From Manduca sexta (taxonomy: Eukaryota; Arthropoda; Insecta; Lepidoptera; Sphingidae), in assembly GCF_014839805.1 (NCBI RefSeq), contig NC_051120.1:6448001-6512000 (forward strand): 64,000 nucleotides of DNA, in the 5' to 3' direction. Numbering within the stretch: position 1 is the first letter of the stretch; the number at the start of each line of letters is the position of its first letter. The position numbers and the translations under genes are program-made. The notes under the pieces were generated by a model. The model had not been told where the DNA came from and searched no databases. It worked only from the letters and a program-made list of their open reading frames with translations. Positions 34,601-40,140 of the stretch are shown here, piece after piece.

Positions 34601-37569
34601 ACGCAGCGCTCAGCGGAAATTAAAACAACAAAAAAATTGTTTACAAAAATACATTTAGATTTTGACATATTGCCATACTGAATGCGTTTATAAAGACATC
34701 TTTAAAGTTTTATTTATTCGACAGTATAAGGGATGATGTTTGATGTTTTATATGCTTGGGTTCGTATTAATAATAATATTCACTATTGATTTATTAATAC
34801 GACTTCAAGTACAGTTCATTTAATGTATTGAACTTAAAAAAAAAAGTTTAAGCTAAGTTTTAGCTTAAACTTGTTTTTTTTTTTTAAATCAGTAGACTCA
34901 GCGCTGTTGAATAAATAAAATTCACCGAACAAAATCCGTCACATATTATGACTCAAGATAATGTCAGTGAACCAAGCCATTATAATCACAATGTAATCTT
35001 TTCCTTTTTCTATCATAGTTCCTTATTCTTTATAATATTTTAATAAGTATAAAAGCAATATAATGTGGTCCAGGGGAGTAGACTAACAAATCATCACTTA
35101 TATCTTAAAATACAGATACTTCAGTGTTTTATAAAGACGTTACTAAATAGGTATTCTATATTGGGGTTTAAATAATGAATGTATTTTTGTTTTTAAAATA
35201 ACTCGCAAAATAAGAAATTTGATGCAGGTGGCATCCATTGAGCTACAAGTTAGGTTACGGCACAAAAAAGTTACTGCAGAGTTATTGTTATTCCTACTGT
35301 TTGATTTACTTTTATCATAACTATAGTTACTGTAAGTAACATCATACCTACGTCAAAGAGTTAGTTTTGTCCCTTCATTTGCAAATAAACTCAGGGAAAA
35401 TCAACATGTTATAAGACCCGGACCTCAATTCACACGCTATAAATTGCGAAGTACACGAAAAGACAGAATAACTTTTATTCGATTCCTGTTTGGTGTAAGC
35501 ATAAAGAAAGCATCCTGTGTAATATAATATTGTATGAATAAATGAATACTAATGAGCGTATCCCATGAGACGGAAATACAAACAAGGGATTTTTCATCAT
35601 GTTTTCGACACGTCGCATTGTAACATTGAAGAATGAATCTAGGTATATTTTTTTAACATATCAAATATTTCAAAGGAGAAATTTCGGGTAAATTCTGGTT
35701 TTGATAAAAATTTAAGTATTTAAAAGCATATTGCATTAAACTCCAGTACAAAAAGGTCCATGAAAGCAAAGTTTAGTGTTACATAAATATCTACATACTT
35801 TTATTGTCCCTCTTCAAATTACTTATCTACAACTTAATTGTGCTATTTATTACACAAGATCTAATAATTACCACATACAACTTAATAAAGCTGAACATTC
35901 TGAGTACAAACCATAACTTGTTGACCATAATCTGCAATATAAAGGCCTCTGAGACCCAAAAAGCATTTAAATTCATGAACATATTAATATCCTAAACCTG
36001 AACCTGTAATTACACTCAATGATATAGTTTAAGCCTAATTTAATCCAGCTTTACGAGGATATACCGTGCAGATTAACGATATTAAATTAATCGACGTCAG
36101 GACAATAACTGGGGATGTTTCGCCTCCGTTTAATTATACTAAATTGGAGCTCATCAAATCAACCGCTGAATCCGCAAGCCGTTACTACAGTCGACACGGC
36201 GCGCCGCCGAGGCAAATTCTATTACCGAAAAACACATTAATGAACCTAATTAATCACATGTTTGTTTCAGGGCATTTCTTAGGATATTGTGCGTTTGCTG
36301 TCCGAGGAAACTGCGGAGGAAATACCAACCGCAACTGCGTTTCAAACAATCACAGGTGATTAGTCAAAGTAAACGATGGAAATGAATAGATTAGATAATT
36401 AGAAAATCAAATAGATGATCAAAATAAATTTTATGTTGCAAATAGACGCTTTTTTCTTAGGGCATCATAGATATGTTTTACTTTTCAGTTGCGCACAACT
36501 CGACGATATTACTCATCGAGCGAACTGATGGGCATACAACAAATCAGACAAAATTCCTGCGAACAAACTTACATATAGCGAATCTACTTCACTTTAATAC
36601 GACGTTTCGATATATCCTCCACATTTCCAAGTGCCTTGACGAGGAATTATTTCACATTATATCTTCCAAAACGTTTTTAATTATTTTACGTGAAATTAGA
36701 AGTCAAAGTTCACGTCATTTGAGGAAATATTAAAGTCTTAACAACTTTCATTCAATAGATGTTTATGGATATTGTCTTCATCGAATTTGTAATCAGAGGC
36801 AGAAAGGTACGTTTGGTGTTCGTTCCACCTCACTGTTGCACTCTGTTTTCTTATGCGTTCTACCTTATTTCTCCACTTTATGTCAAATATCCAATCCGCA
36901 AAGCTGCACTTGGTTTTAATATATAATTATCAACCTTGCTATTTTTAGTATGATAAAATCTCTAATGTCCGTCCAAACCCAATGTCTGCATGATTTATTT
37001 GTTCGTAACGTTAATTAATATCCGCAACGTGCCACAAAATTAAAAACAATGTTTAGTTTTTCCACATACATTAATTACAAATTCCTAGGCAAAAATATTG
37101 CATGTCCAACAATTATGTGTTTTTTGAATGTGTAATCTGTCTTTCTAAATAATAATATGTGAACCGTTGTTTTTATGATGTTTACATTTTTCACCCACAA
37201 CATGTTACGCCCTCGCTTGAACATTTCGCATGCAATACTTACATTATTGCTTTCCACTATTAAACATGTACTGTATTATATTCAAGTGATCAAATGTTTT
37301 TTAAACCGCTGTCATCCCACTGCGTTAATTGTTTGCTTTAACTGTTTATCTGCATAACGAACACATTGCAATATATCTTCAAATTAGTATTTGCCAGCTC
37401 GGTATCACAAATTTGCAAATTGTAATAAAGTTACAGACCCTGCGAAGTCCGCAACACCACATTCAGTATTTTTGTTAGTGCAGAAATTTAATCACTTTTA
37501 ATATTCCAGTACCCGGTGTCGACGATGATGTACTCGTCGGTGTCACAACATGAAATGTGTCGTTTGTGA
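450..37569 (+). CDS. Dop1R2: D1-like dopamine receptor, invertebrate Dop1R2/DAMB type (three coding exons)
   Basis: Gene model join(450..1699, 36271..36355, 37510..37569), about 464 residues. It encodes a rhodopsin-class amine GPCR of the plasma membrane. Dop1R2-type receptors bind dopamine and couple to cAMP and Ca2+ signalling in neurons (family knowledge). Seen in the sequence: N84 in TM1, D112 in TM2, the amine-binding D147 and DRY motif (164-166) in TM3, W192 in TM4, serines 231/232/235 before P239 in TM5 (catechol contacts), CWLPFF (365-370) in TM6 and NPVIY (404-408) in TM7. C140 and C219 form the expected extracellular disulfide. N-glycosylation sequons lie at N2, N38, N42, N43 and N48. 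The third intracellular loop is about 100 residues (253-350). The helix-8 exon keeps the ILCVCCPRK cysteine cluster typical of this receptor. Intron phases agree (phase 2, then phase 0). Octopamine and serotonin receptors were considered, but the TM6-helix 8 sequence fits Dop1R2 better. The C-terminal end is the uncertain part. Confidence 0.93.
1702..3610. other. Intronic stretch without a gene
   Basis: AT-rich intron sequence. The part 3100-3410 is richer in GC and includes a small palindrome (aaccgc-cgtct-gcggtt, 3111-3127). It may be regulatory DNA or an old repeat. No gene is seen. Confidence 0.4.
3624..3951 (-). repeat. Full-length tRNA-derived SINE (family 1), copy A
   Basis: The element lies on the minus strand: a (TAA)n tract at its left end corresponds to an (ATT)n 3' tail, and its tRNA-like head is at the right, with a B-box-like gggatttgaac (in plus orientation) and an A-box-like cctagttggg (read on minus). 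It is flanked by a 13-bp target duplication, acaagcagcatta, at 3611-3623 and 3952-3964. It is closely similar to the copies at 7505 and 32633. Confidence 0.9.
4015..4220 (-). repeat. tRNA-derived SINE-like repeat, minus orientation
   Basis: Read on the minus strand, a tRNA-like head carries a B-box-like gattcaaatcacgggtcggg and the sequence continues into a body with the hairpin-like ctctctttttgaagagag. The head resembles the SINE at 12078. The copy is diverged and its ends are approximate. Confidence 0.55.
4221..4936. other. Intronic stretch without a gene
   Basis: AT-rich intron. A tttatttattta tract near 4655 followed by tatggtacacaaaac looks like an old retroelement tail. Nothing else is recognised. 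Confidence 0.35.
4937..5257 (+). other. Open segment of about 106 codons, unidentified (possible exon or pseudogene)
   Basis: Open from 4937, after a TGA, to TAG at 5255-5257 in one frame. There is no ATG in the first part; the first start-like codon is GTG at 4991. The sequence is protein-like, including SSNWHNFFVQLNNRTAGHFE and later HRFKTFCFHKIIDYYAPERP. I do not recognise a family. It lies inside the Dop1R2 intron on the same strand. It could be a remnant of an inserted gene, a cryptic exon or chance. There are no convincing paired splice sites. Confidence 0.25.
5258..6690. other. Intronic stretch without a gene; small stem-loop at 5876-5917
   Basis: AT-rich. At 5876-5917 an imperfect inverted repeat (atcgccgatggc / gccatcgggcgat) lies between an (ATA)n tract and a T-run, as in the 3' end of an old retroelement. 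No gene is seen. Confidence 0.4.
6696..6768. repeat. Short tandem duplication, two units of about 40 bp
   Basis: The string ttttgttgttcttatgtgtg followed by tgca occurs twice, separated by a T-rich tract. It is a simple local duplication. Confidence 0.7.
6783..6985 (-). repeat. Retroelement-tail repeat ('GCCCGCGGC' family), minus orientation
   Basis: It contains the diagnostic pieces in reverse: ctgtctgtctgaacgcg, aaaactaccgaacgg, aaatttggtatgga, and at the right end aagccgcgagcaaaatg. These match other copies in the window (18757, 30990, 48706, 54620, 58798) in the same order. It is short, diverged and non-coding. Confidence 0.7.
7505..7847 (+). repeat. Full-length tRNA-derived SINE (family 1), copy B
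   Basis: Plus orientation: A-box-like tagcctagttggg, B-box-like ggttcaaatccc, a conserved body and the tail gggctgatattattattata. It is flanked by a 14-bp target duplication, atacgtcacatatg, at 7491-7504 (one base uncertain) and 7848-7861. About 20 bp of sequence lies between the left duplication and the tRNA-like head. Confidence 0.9.
7992..8204. mobile_element. MITE with a strong internal hairpin and GTGGCGAAG termini
   Basis: Outer inverted ends are agtggcgaag (about 7995) and cttcgccact (about 8194). Inside is a near-perfect inverted repeat, 31-nt arms at 8036-8066 and 8075-8105 with two mismatches, both able to form G-U pairs, and an 8-nt loop. The layout fits a small non-autonomous DNA transposon. 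A target duplication is not clear. Confidence 0.6.
8206..11030. other. Intronic stretch without a gene; GC-rich island at 8875-8935
   Basis: AT-rich except for a short CpG-rich island (cggcccggccggcccgagcg at about 8900). A possible enhancer, but no exon signals are seen. The rest shows nothing. Confidence 0.4.
11036..11235 (+). repeat. Diverged retroelement-tail repeat ('GCCCGCGG' family), plus orientation
   Basis: It starts ctcgcgccttcgcccgcgtg and later has ccaaatttcatccgaatccg, the same order as in the other copies. It has diverged in the middle. Confidence 0.6.
12078..12345 (+). repeat. tRNA-derived SINE (family 2)
   Basis: It starts with a tRNA-like head (gcatgactgcctcagtagtt) with B-box ggttcgatcc at about 12136, followed by a body containing cagtatcagcccgg, gtgcccgatatgcccc, cacatcatgggccg and ctgcctaccccttccgggat. 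I know this arrangement from common lepidopteran SINEs. The chance open frame inside it (12084-12332) is not a gene. Confidence 0.8.
12346..13420. other. Intronic stretch without a gene
   Basis: AT-rich with no coding, RNA or repeat signal that I can recognise. Confidence 0.4.
13425..13580 (-). repeat. Old SINE family 1 fragment, minus orientation
   Basis: Diverged match to copy A: gtcaaccacgctggcgtagt, ccttcgaaattctta, cttctcaggtat and accgttaaagcaaac occur in the same order. The tRNA-like head is missing. Confidence 0.65.
13581..14950. other. Intronic stretch without a gene; GC-richer block at 14695-14880
   Basis: The block (cggcccggaacgtttattgc, gccagggcggaaaa) stands out from AT-rich flanks and resembles no repeat in the window. 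It may be conserved regulatory DNA. The rest is featureless. Confidence 0.4.
14953..15044. repeat. Short derivative of the fold-back family
   Basis: Left arm taataaaacaattttacggat plus ttatcgcgg; right arm aaaatccgtaaaaatgttttatt. The arms are inverted and match the terminal parts of the large fold-back element at 55786-56360, with nearly all of the interior lost. Confidence 0.65.
15370..15620. repeat. Internally deleted fold-back element with central 17-bp hairpin
   Basis: It shares gcagcctttgtggtcacggg, the gaggtga...catcc stretch and the right end ttatttcaatatctaacatt with the elements at 55786 and 25700. Its centre is a perfect inverted repeat, 15500-15516 with 15520-15536, and a 3-nt loop. 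Confidence 0.75.
15661..15952 (-). repeat. Poly-A-type SINE-like repeat (family C), minus orientation
   Basis: Plus-strand landmarks in order: tttgaatgacaagacgag, gcctggtggtaactg, ccataaacagtgg, cactccactgcgctcg, gatgttaagtctcatg, ggcggcaggaatagacattg. The same landmarks occur at 33000, 46526 and 46875. No coding sequence. Confidence 0.75.
15953..17296. other. Intronic stretch without a gene
   Basis: AT-rich intron DNA. No gene or repeat is recognised. Confidence 0.4.
17310..17527 (+). repeat. 5'-truncated SINE family 1, copy D
   Basis: It begins inside the SINE body (ttgtgaatttatcgttcgct), lacks the tRNA head and ends gggctgatatcattattatt. It is flanked by a 13-bp target duplication, ttaagtgaatcgt, at 17297-17309 and 17528-17540, so it inserted as a truncated copy. 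Confidence 0.9.
17650..17762 (+). repeat. Old SINE family 1 fragment, plus orientation
   Basis: Diverged 3' part: gccaatccgcactagacgcg, gactaaggcctaaa, ttcagcagtggata. It lies just after copy D. Confidence 0.65.
18757..18975 (+). repeat. Retroelement-tail repeat ('GCCCGCGG' family), plus orientation
   Basis: Well-preserved copy: ctagcttttgcccgcggctc, tttcccgggagcctatgttc, ctccatactaaatttcatct, tagtttttgagtttaacacg, then cagacagatgcag. It serves as the reference for the diverged copies in this window. Confidence 0.8.
19010..19640 (+). repeat. Retroelement-like repeat containing a four-unit 122-bp tandem array
   Basis: Units start at 19091, 19213, 19335 and 19458 (spacing 122, 122, 123), each from cattactg.cccgctcctat to ttcctgagattag. 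The last unit continues into gcgttcaaacaaacaaac, a (CAAA)n run, and the tail ctcttcagctttatataata. The tail is one I know from abundant short lepidopteran non-autonomous elements. Later units are more alike (tgcccc shared by units 3 and 4), which points to stepwise duplication. Confidence 0.85.
19641..22120. other. Intronic stretch without a gene; GC-richer block at 21130-21310
   Basis: Mostly AT-rich. The block 21130-21310 is GC-richer and contains a 134-codon minus-strand frame (20856-21260) that begins at TTG and is not recognised. I regard that frame as chance. No repeats are identified. Confidence 0.35.
22190..22372. mobile_element. Small MITE, copy 1 (CAATAAACGATC family)
   Basis: It has tttttcaataaacaatctta, then aaccaatcaaaaaaac, then ttctgattagtccattttta, then aaaaagcgattggga. 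The same blocks in the same order occur at 32430-32580 and, inverted, at 63196-63350. Short, non-coding, with weak inverted ends. Confidence 0.65.
22373..24920. other. Intronic stretch without a gene; GC-richer block at 24445-24690
   Basis: AT-rich apart from 24445-24690 (gcggcgtatccgcttcccgt, ggcggaactgacaag, ggcccacgtgtattgc). This block is not one of the window's repeats. It could be an intronic enhancer. Confidence 0.4.
24929..25090. mobile_element. hAT-type MITE, 162 bp
   Basis: The right end reads aggttaggaaccactg, whose reverse complement (CAGTGGTTCCTAACCT) has the form typical of hAT termini. The left end cctgcgttcctaacct matches 13 of 16. Flanking 8-bp repeats are ccctaggc (24921-24928) and ccctagga (25091-25098), the expected hAT target-site length with one mismatch. 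No coding capacity. Confidence 0.85.
25601..26160. mobile_element. Long-terminal-inverted-repeat element carrying fold-back family pieces
   Basis: Arms of about 93 bp, 25601-25694 and 26068-26160, are inverted and roughly nine-tenths identical (shared core gattgtcctagcgggcaagt). Between them lie two pieces of the fold-back family: 25705-25775 (cttcgaaacgtcggaagaaa ... ataaaatac) and 25905-25960 (aatttcaatgtctaacattc). It could be one composite element or an insertion of one into another. No transposase frame. Confidence 0.75.
26161..27393. other. Intronic stretch without a gene; open GC-richer block at 27035-27286
   Basis: An 83-codon frame at 27035-27286 coincides with a GC-richer block but begins without ATG and is not recognised. 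The rest is AT-rich with no features. Confidence 0.35.
27394..27480 (+). repeat. Dispersed repeat (GACTGACGAGAGATGATTAC family), copy 1
   Basis: It reads gactgacgagagatgattac, cccta, ggcagtcgacacgattattc, cggcc. The same block occurs at 30313, 31740 and 57245. Non-coding. Confidence 0.7.
27490..30300. other. Intronic stretch without a gene
   Basis: AT-rich intron with a few GC-richer patches (28160-28300, 28740-28820). No gene, RNA or clear repeat is seen. Confidence 0.35.
30306..30396 (+). repeat. Dispersed repeat (GACTGACGAG family), copy 2
   Basis: It reads gactgacgaggtgtgattac, ccctggccagttgacataat, tatgccggac, gaaaccggatatatat. It matches copies 1, 3 and 4. Confidence 0.7.
30397..30985. 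other. Intronic stretch without a gene; GC-rich island at 30785-30890
   Basis: The island (gtcacggctggtgttcgctg, ttggcccggaccggggccgc) is sharply GC-richer than its flanks and resembles no repeat here. It may be regulatory. Confidence 0.4.
30988..31150 (+). repeat. Retroelement-tail repeat ('GCCCGCG' family), plus orientation
   Basis: ctcgcggctttgcccgcgtg, ttccgggatatatttgcccg, taccaaatttcatcgaaatg, ggttcagtggttcagtcatg: the conserved order of the family. Confidence 0.75.
31660..31855 (+). repeat. Dispersed repeat (GACTGACGAG family), copy 3, longest with copy 4
   Basis: It contains gtgcaccctagggtaggtgg, gactgacgagagataataac, gcaaccgggtatatacaggc and gagaggcttacgtatg. The lead-in and the cttacgta end are shared with copy 4. 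Confidence 0.7.
31930..32190 (-). pseudogene. Minus-strand protein-like segment with an internal stop, unidentified
   Basis: On the minus strand one frame reads YPMAIGGFFPTGSFVPLSEL then KPD, a TAG stop, and continues LARALVLGKYNLMEIVKRVW and further to a TAA near 31935. It is about 80 codons, GC-richer than its flanks, interrupted once. The family is not recognised. It lies directly after a dispersed repeat, so a degraded transposon coding fragment is the simplest reading. Chance cannot be excluded. Confidence 0.3.
32430..32600. mobile_element. Small MITE, copy 2 (CAATAAACGATC family)
   Basis: cggccgtttcaataaacgat, ccaatcaaagtacgtcattc, tgttctaattggtccatttt, gattgatcgaaaacagcgat. Same order as the copies at 22190 and 63196. 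Confidence 0.7.
32633..32969 (-). repeat. Full-length tRNA-derived SINE (family 1), copy F
   Basis: Minus orientation, (TAA)n at the left and tRNA-like head at the right (ccaactaggctatcgccgc). It is flanked by a 12-bp target duplication, aaaccatcatag, at 32621-32632 and 32970-32981. Highly similar to copies A and B. Confidence 0.9.
32995..33315 (+). repeat. Poly-A-tailed SINE-like repeat (family C), plus orientation
   Basis: gctctcatatgtgagagtcc, ttctaccgccaatcaaca, gcagtggaataccaaac, gttggatggtgtttctactg, cgcctaccatcaggcgaaca, then caataaaaaagaaaag as a degenerate poly-A tail. Confidence 0.8.
33316..36270. other. Last part of intron 1 before exon 2, no gene called
   Basis: AT-rich. The longest minus-strand frame (33898-34329, 143 codons from ATG) is described separately. 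A 21-bp A/T-rich stem-loop sits at 34837-34885 (gtttaagctaa / ttagcttaaac between A and T runs). Nothing else is recognised. Confidence 0.4.
33898..34329 (-). other. Open frame of 143 codons, unidentified, possibly chance
   Basis: It starts at a true ATG. The N-terminal half is mixed polar; the C-terminal half is rich in leucine and phenylalanine (LKLLSLSFYNYLQFSLNSLR, then LVFVLLKFPF). No motif or family is recognised. In DNA this AT-rich, one frame of this length in 64 kb is not very improbable. It lies antisense inside the Dop1R2 intron. Confidence 0.2.
36271..36355 (+). CDS. Dop1R2: Dop1R2 coding exon 2 (helix 8 and proximal tail)
   Basis: An 85-nt exon too small to stand out as an ORF. 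The acceptor is tttgtttcag ending at 36270 and the donor is CAG|GTGATT at 36356. Its first base completes the split arginine codon left by exon 1. The rest reads AFLRILCVCCPRK followed by LRRKYQP and ends ...FKQSQ, which matches the expected continuation of a Dop1R2 receptor after FRR. The paired cysteines are the likely palmitoylation sites and the basic run is membrane-proximal. Reading frame, splice sites and family sequence all agree. Confidence 0.93.
36356..37509 (+). other. Dop1R2 intron 2
   Basis: GT-AG intron of 1154 nt, phase 0. It has an 86-codon open frame at 36473-36733 with a moderately GC-rich middle (about 36500-36660) that I do not recognise. Otherwise it is AT-rich with nothing notable. 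Confidence 0.8.
37510..37569 (+). CDS. Dop1R2: Dop1R2 last exon, shortest C-terminus (ends at first TGA)
   Basis: Acceptor atattccag ends at 37509. Exon 2 ends in phase 0, so the frame reads YPVSTMMYSSVSQHEMCRL and stops at TGA 37567-37569. The tyrosine-serine-serine stretch after the helix-8 exon resembles the YSTCSLH stretch I recall from the fly DAMB tail, but that comparison is from memory and weak. The stop is followed by C (TGA C), a context known to allow some readthrough in insects. Alternative ends are described in the next entry. Confidence 0.7.
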   Translation, partial: YPVSTMMYSSVSQHEMCRL

Positions 37570-37893
37570 CAACAAGCGCGCGCGGGCACATTCCGAGCCC
37601 CGCGCGCCAGATGCTCCTGATGCAGGGATCGCCGCTCGCTGCGCGCGCGCCGCAGCGAGAGGCACGCGTGCTCCGACAACTACCGCATGCGAACCCTCGA
37701 GCACACTTTCGACGAACCCATCCCGTGCGTGGACACCAGACACTTGTGCTCAGACAGTGCGCCCTACTGCCAAGACTCCGAGTCAGTCAGTGAAGTGAGT
37801 TTAGAGAGCGAAAGTAGAAATCCTTCTATCAAACGAAACGCAAGCAAAAAGAAAGTGACGTACCAAACCAAAGCTGAGGTGATCTCAAATTAG
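37570..37893 (+). other. In-frame open extension of the Dop1R2 tail after two TGA codons
   Basis: In the frame of the last exon there are 16 codons, a second TGA (37618-37620), then 90 open codons (37621-37890) ending in TAG. The open part looks like protein. It is arginine-rich first (RDRRSLRARRS), then has a cysteine/acid/serine-rich stretch (SDSAPYCQDSESVSEVS) and a lysine-rich end, with GC-rich codons unlike the AT-rich flanks. Possible readings are: readthrough of both TGAs; removal of a 60- or 69-nt intron (donor GTGACA at 37566 or GTGTCG at 37557, acceptor gatgcag ending at 37625), each of which keeps the frame and removes both stops; direct splicing of exon 1 (phase 2) to 37626; or non-coding 3'UTR. 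The sequence cannot decide between them. Confidence 0.5.
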
Positions 37894-38060
37894 ATTAGCG
37901 TTAGAACTATCTTTTTCTAGTCATTGTTAAATTTCAATCAGGAGCTGTGATTTACTCGTTAGCTGTACATTTGTGTAAAGGTAATCAATAAGTTACATGT
38001 GTAATTTAATCTATTTGCTTAGTAGTGTACAATAAATAAAGAGGGAAGTAATGCGCTTCG
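37894..38060 (+). other. Probable end of the Dop1R2 transcript (3'UTR and polyadenylation signal)
   Basis: Two overlapping AATAAA hexamers lie at 38031 and 38035 (aataaataaa), the first such pair after the stop codons. Cleavage would be expected roughly 10-30 nt later. Further AT-rich sequence follows with no coding signal, so longer 3'UTRs using later signals are possible. Confidence 0.55.
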
Positions 38061-39990
38061 TATGACTGTAAAAATTGTAATTACTCAATGACATTCCAAT
38101 ACTCATAGATATGTCGGAATACTCCTAAAACTTGTAGAAATCGAGTGGAACCGTGTCAATCTTTATTAAAAGTTAATGAAGAACAATTAGTTGCCAATAG
38201 CAAACTTTTTACATCAAAAGTAGCAAAATTGTATAAATGAACAATTAATAATACTGAATTAAATAAGTCTGTCAATTTTATTTAATTGAAAAACAATTTA
38301 TTTCAGATAAGCACTTGTATAATTTCATTGACTATGGAACAAATTAGAATTAGATTAATATAAATGTATTGTTCTTCCATGAGTAAAGAATTAAGTACCG
38401 CTTTCAAGATGGTTTGTATTGTTCCGTAAATCTTTGTAGCCTAATGATTTTAAATTAATAAATTAAGCAAATGGCTTGTTTAAACCTCCGCCTCTCTTCC
38501 CTTATTTATGCGTTTTGAGTGATGTCAATGTATAAGTTTATTTTAACTTGTTACCATTCCATGATAGTATTATTTCAAATAGGCGTTATCTACCTATGGA
38601 CATATTGTTGTAATTTTCTTCTGTTATCACACATCAAATATGTTAAAATTCGTCTTTCTATAATGTGTTAAATTCAAAATATTTATAAAATTGAACTTTA
38701 CTTCCCGAGATTTTTATTGTGAAAGGTGGATTCTGGTTTGTTAAACATAATGATTATTTCCTAATACGAATAACAAAATGTTTCAAAATGATTTGGTTAT
38801 AAGAGTACATATTGTTTAAAACTGTGAAATTAATTGTGCATTTGTAAATTACAAATTTATAATGTGGACTTAAAATGTATTTTATTAATGTATGTTGCCA
38901 GGGTAAAAAATTAATTTGAACTTCTAAGACCGTAGCTTTATTTTATACCAAAGATACGACACGTATATTTATAATACCGATGACATTATTGTTTTATAAT
39001 TAGTAAAAATAGATATAGCTAGATTAAAAACATTCCTAACTCATTAATTAAATATTATGTAAAGGCATTACTCATTAAATGGAATAAATTGAATTAATTT
39101 AAACTTTTCTATTGGGCTGTAGGGATATACGCCTCTTTCATATTTATATTTATATTCTTTCATCTAGGCCTTTCTGTCACTTCTTTTTTTTGGGGGCACG
39201 CTAAATATCGAAAGTTGTATGTCCATAATGTTTTGTACCCTCCTCCCTTTTTATACATTTTAATGGCATTTTTATAAATATTTTTGAAAATTCCTATGGG
39301 GCACTGACCCCACAATAAAAGCCCTGAATATTTCTATTACTTGACCGTATCAAAGCATTATAATCTATACGATCAGCAATAAAATCTTTTTCAGTATGTC
39401 TTACTGCAAATAAAGTATTTTTAACAACCTGACTGATACCAAACCTTGGCAATTAATTGTGTATATTCAGCTCGGCGAAATGTTACGTTCTTAGACATCT
39501 TACGTGGGGATAACAAGTTTTTGGCCCAAACCAAATCCCAACTTTTGTTCCAATGTGGGAATTCTTTATAGATACTTACAATAATTTTATACAAGTACTC
39601 CCCTGCCCTCCCCTGGGTACACCTATATACCTAACTATATATTATTAATCCCAGCCGGTTCAGCTATTTCATATTGATACACACACCGTCCCTTCGTTCC
39701 GCAATATTGGCTTATACGTCATTGAGAAACGTCATCATGCATTATAGTGCCCATAGAAAAATTTAAACAAAGCCTCAGTCTCGACTCCTATTACTCTGCA
39801 TTCATAATACCAGCGTGCCTGTCTATTACTTATGTAGCAGTAATATTCTTCTACAACAATGTATATTTCACAAAATGAAACTATGTGCAAGGTGTGTTGA
39901 CTTCGTGAGGTTTCCGTGGATTTAATTTTGATTTTTATTGTTATTTAAATTTATCACACATAAAACATACTTTACGAACATTTTAGCATG
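38061..39990. other. Downstream of Dop1R2, no gene
   Basis: AT-rich sequence. No coding segment and no clear repeat is recognised. It may include extended 3'UTR of the receptor. Confidence 0.4.
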
Positions 39991-39994
39991 TTAG

Positions 39995-40140
39995 ATCTGA
40001 AAATCTACCGAATATATAAAATTTTCGTGTCACAGTATTAGTCTCCGAACTCCTCCGAAACGGCTCAACCGATTCTTATGATTTTTTTTGTGTATTAGTG
40101 GTAGATCTGAGAATCGGTCATAAACTATATTCTAAGGCCC
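39995..40140 (+). repeat. Dispersed lepidopteran repeat fragment (CTCCGAAACGGCTCAACCGA)
   Basis: attttcgtgtcacagtatta, ctcctccgaaacggctcaac, cgattcttatgatttttttt, gatctgagaatcgg: a sequence block I know as abundant in Lepidoptera. Only one copy lies in this window, so the call rests on general knowledge. Confidence 0.5.

Larger units (their letters stand above)
1700..36270 (+). other. Dop1R2 intron 1 (34.6 kb)
   Basis: GT-AG intron from donor GTATGT at 1700 to acceptor tttcag at 36270, phase 2. It splits the receptor exactly at the TM7/helix 8 boundary. It is filled mostly with AT-rich unique DNA and dispersed repeats listed separately. No reading frame inside it can be assigned to a known gene. 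Confidence 0.9.

Noticed and set aside
37543..37743. Arg/Ala-rich frames in other registers and on the minus strand of the last receptor exon
   Set aside because: They arise from the GC-rich composition of the exon. The register of the receptor explains the region better, though the frame from 37550 (MKCVVCDNK...) is hard to exclude completely.
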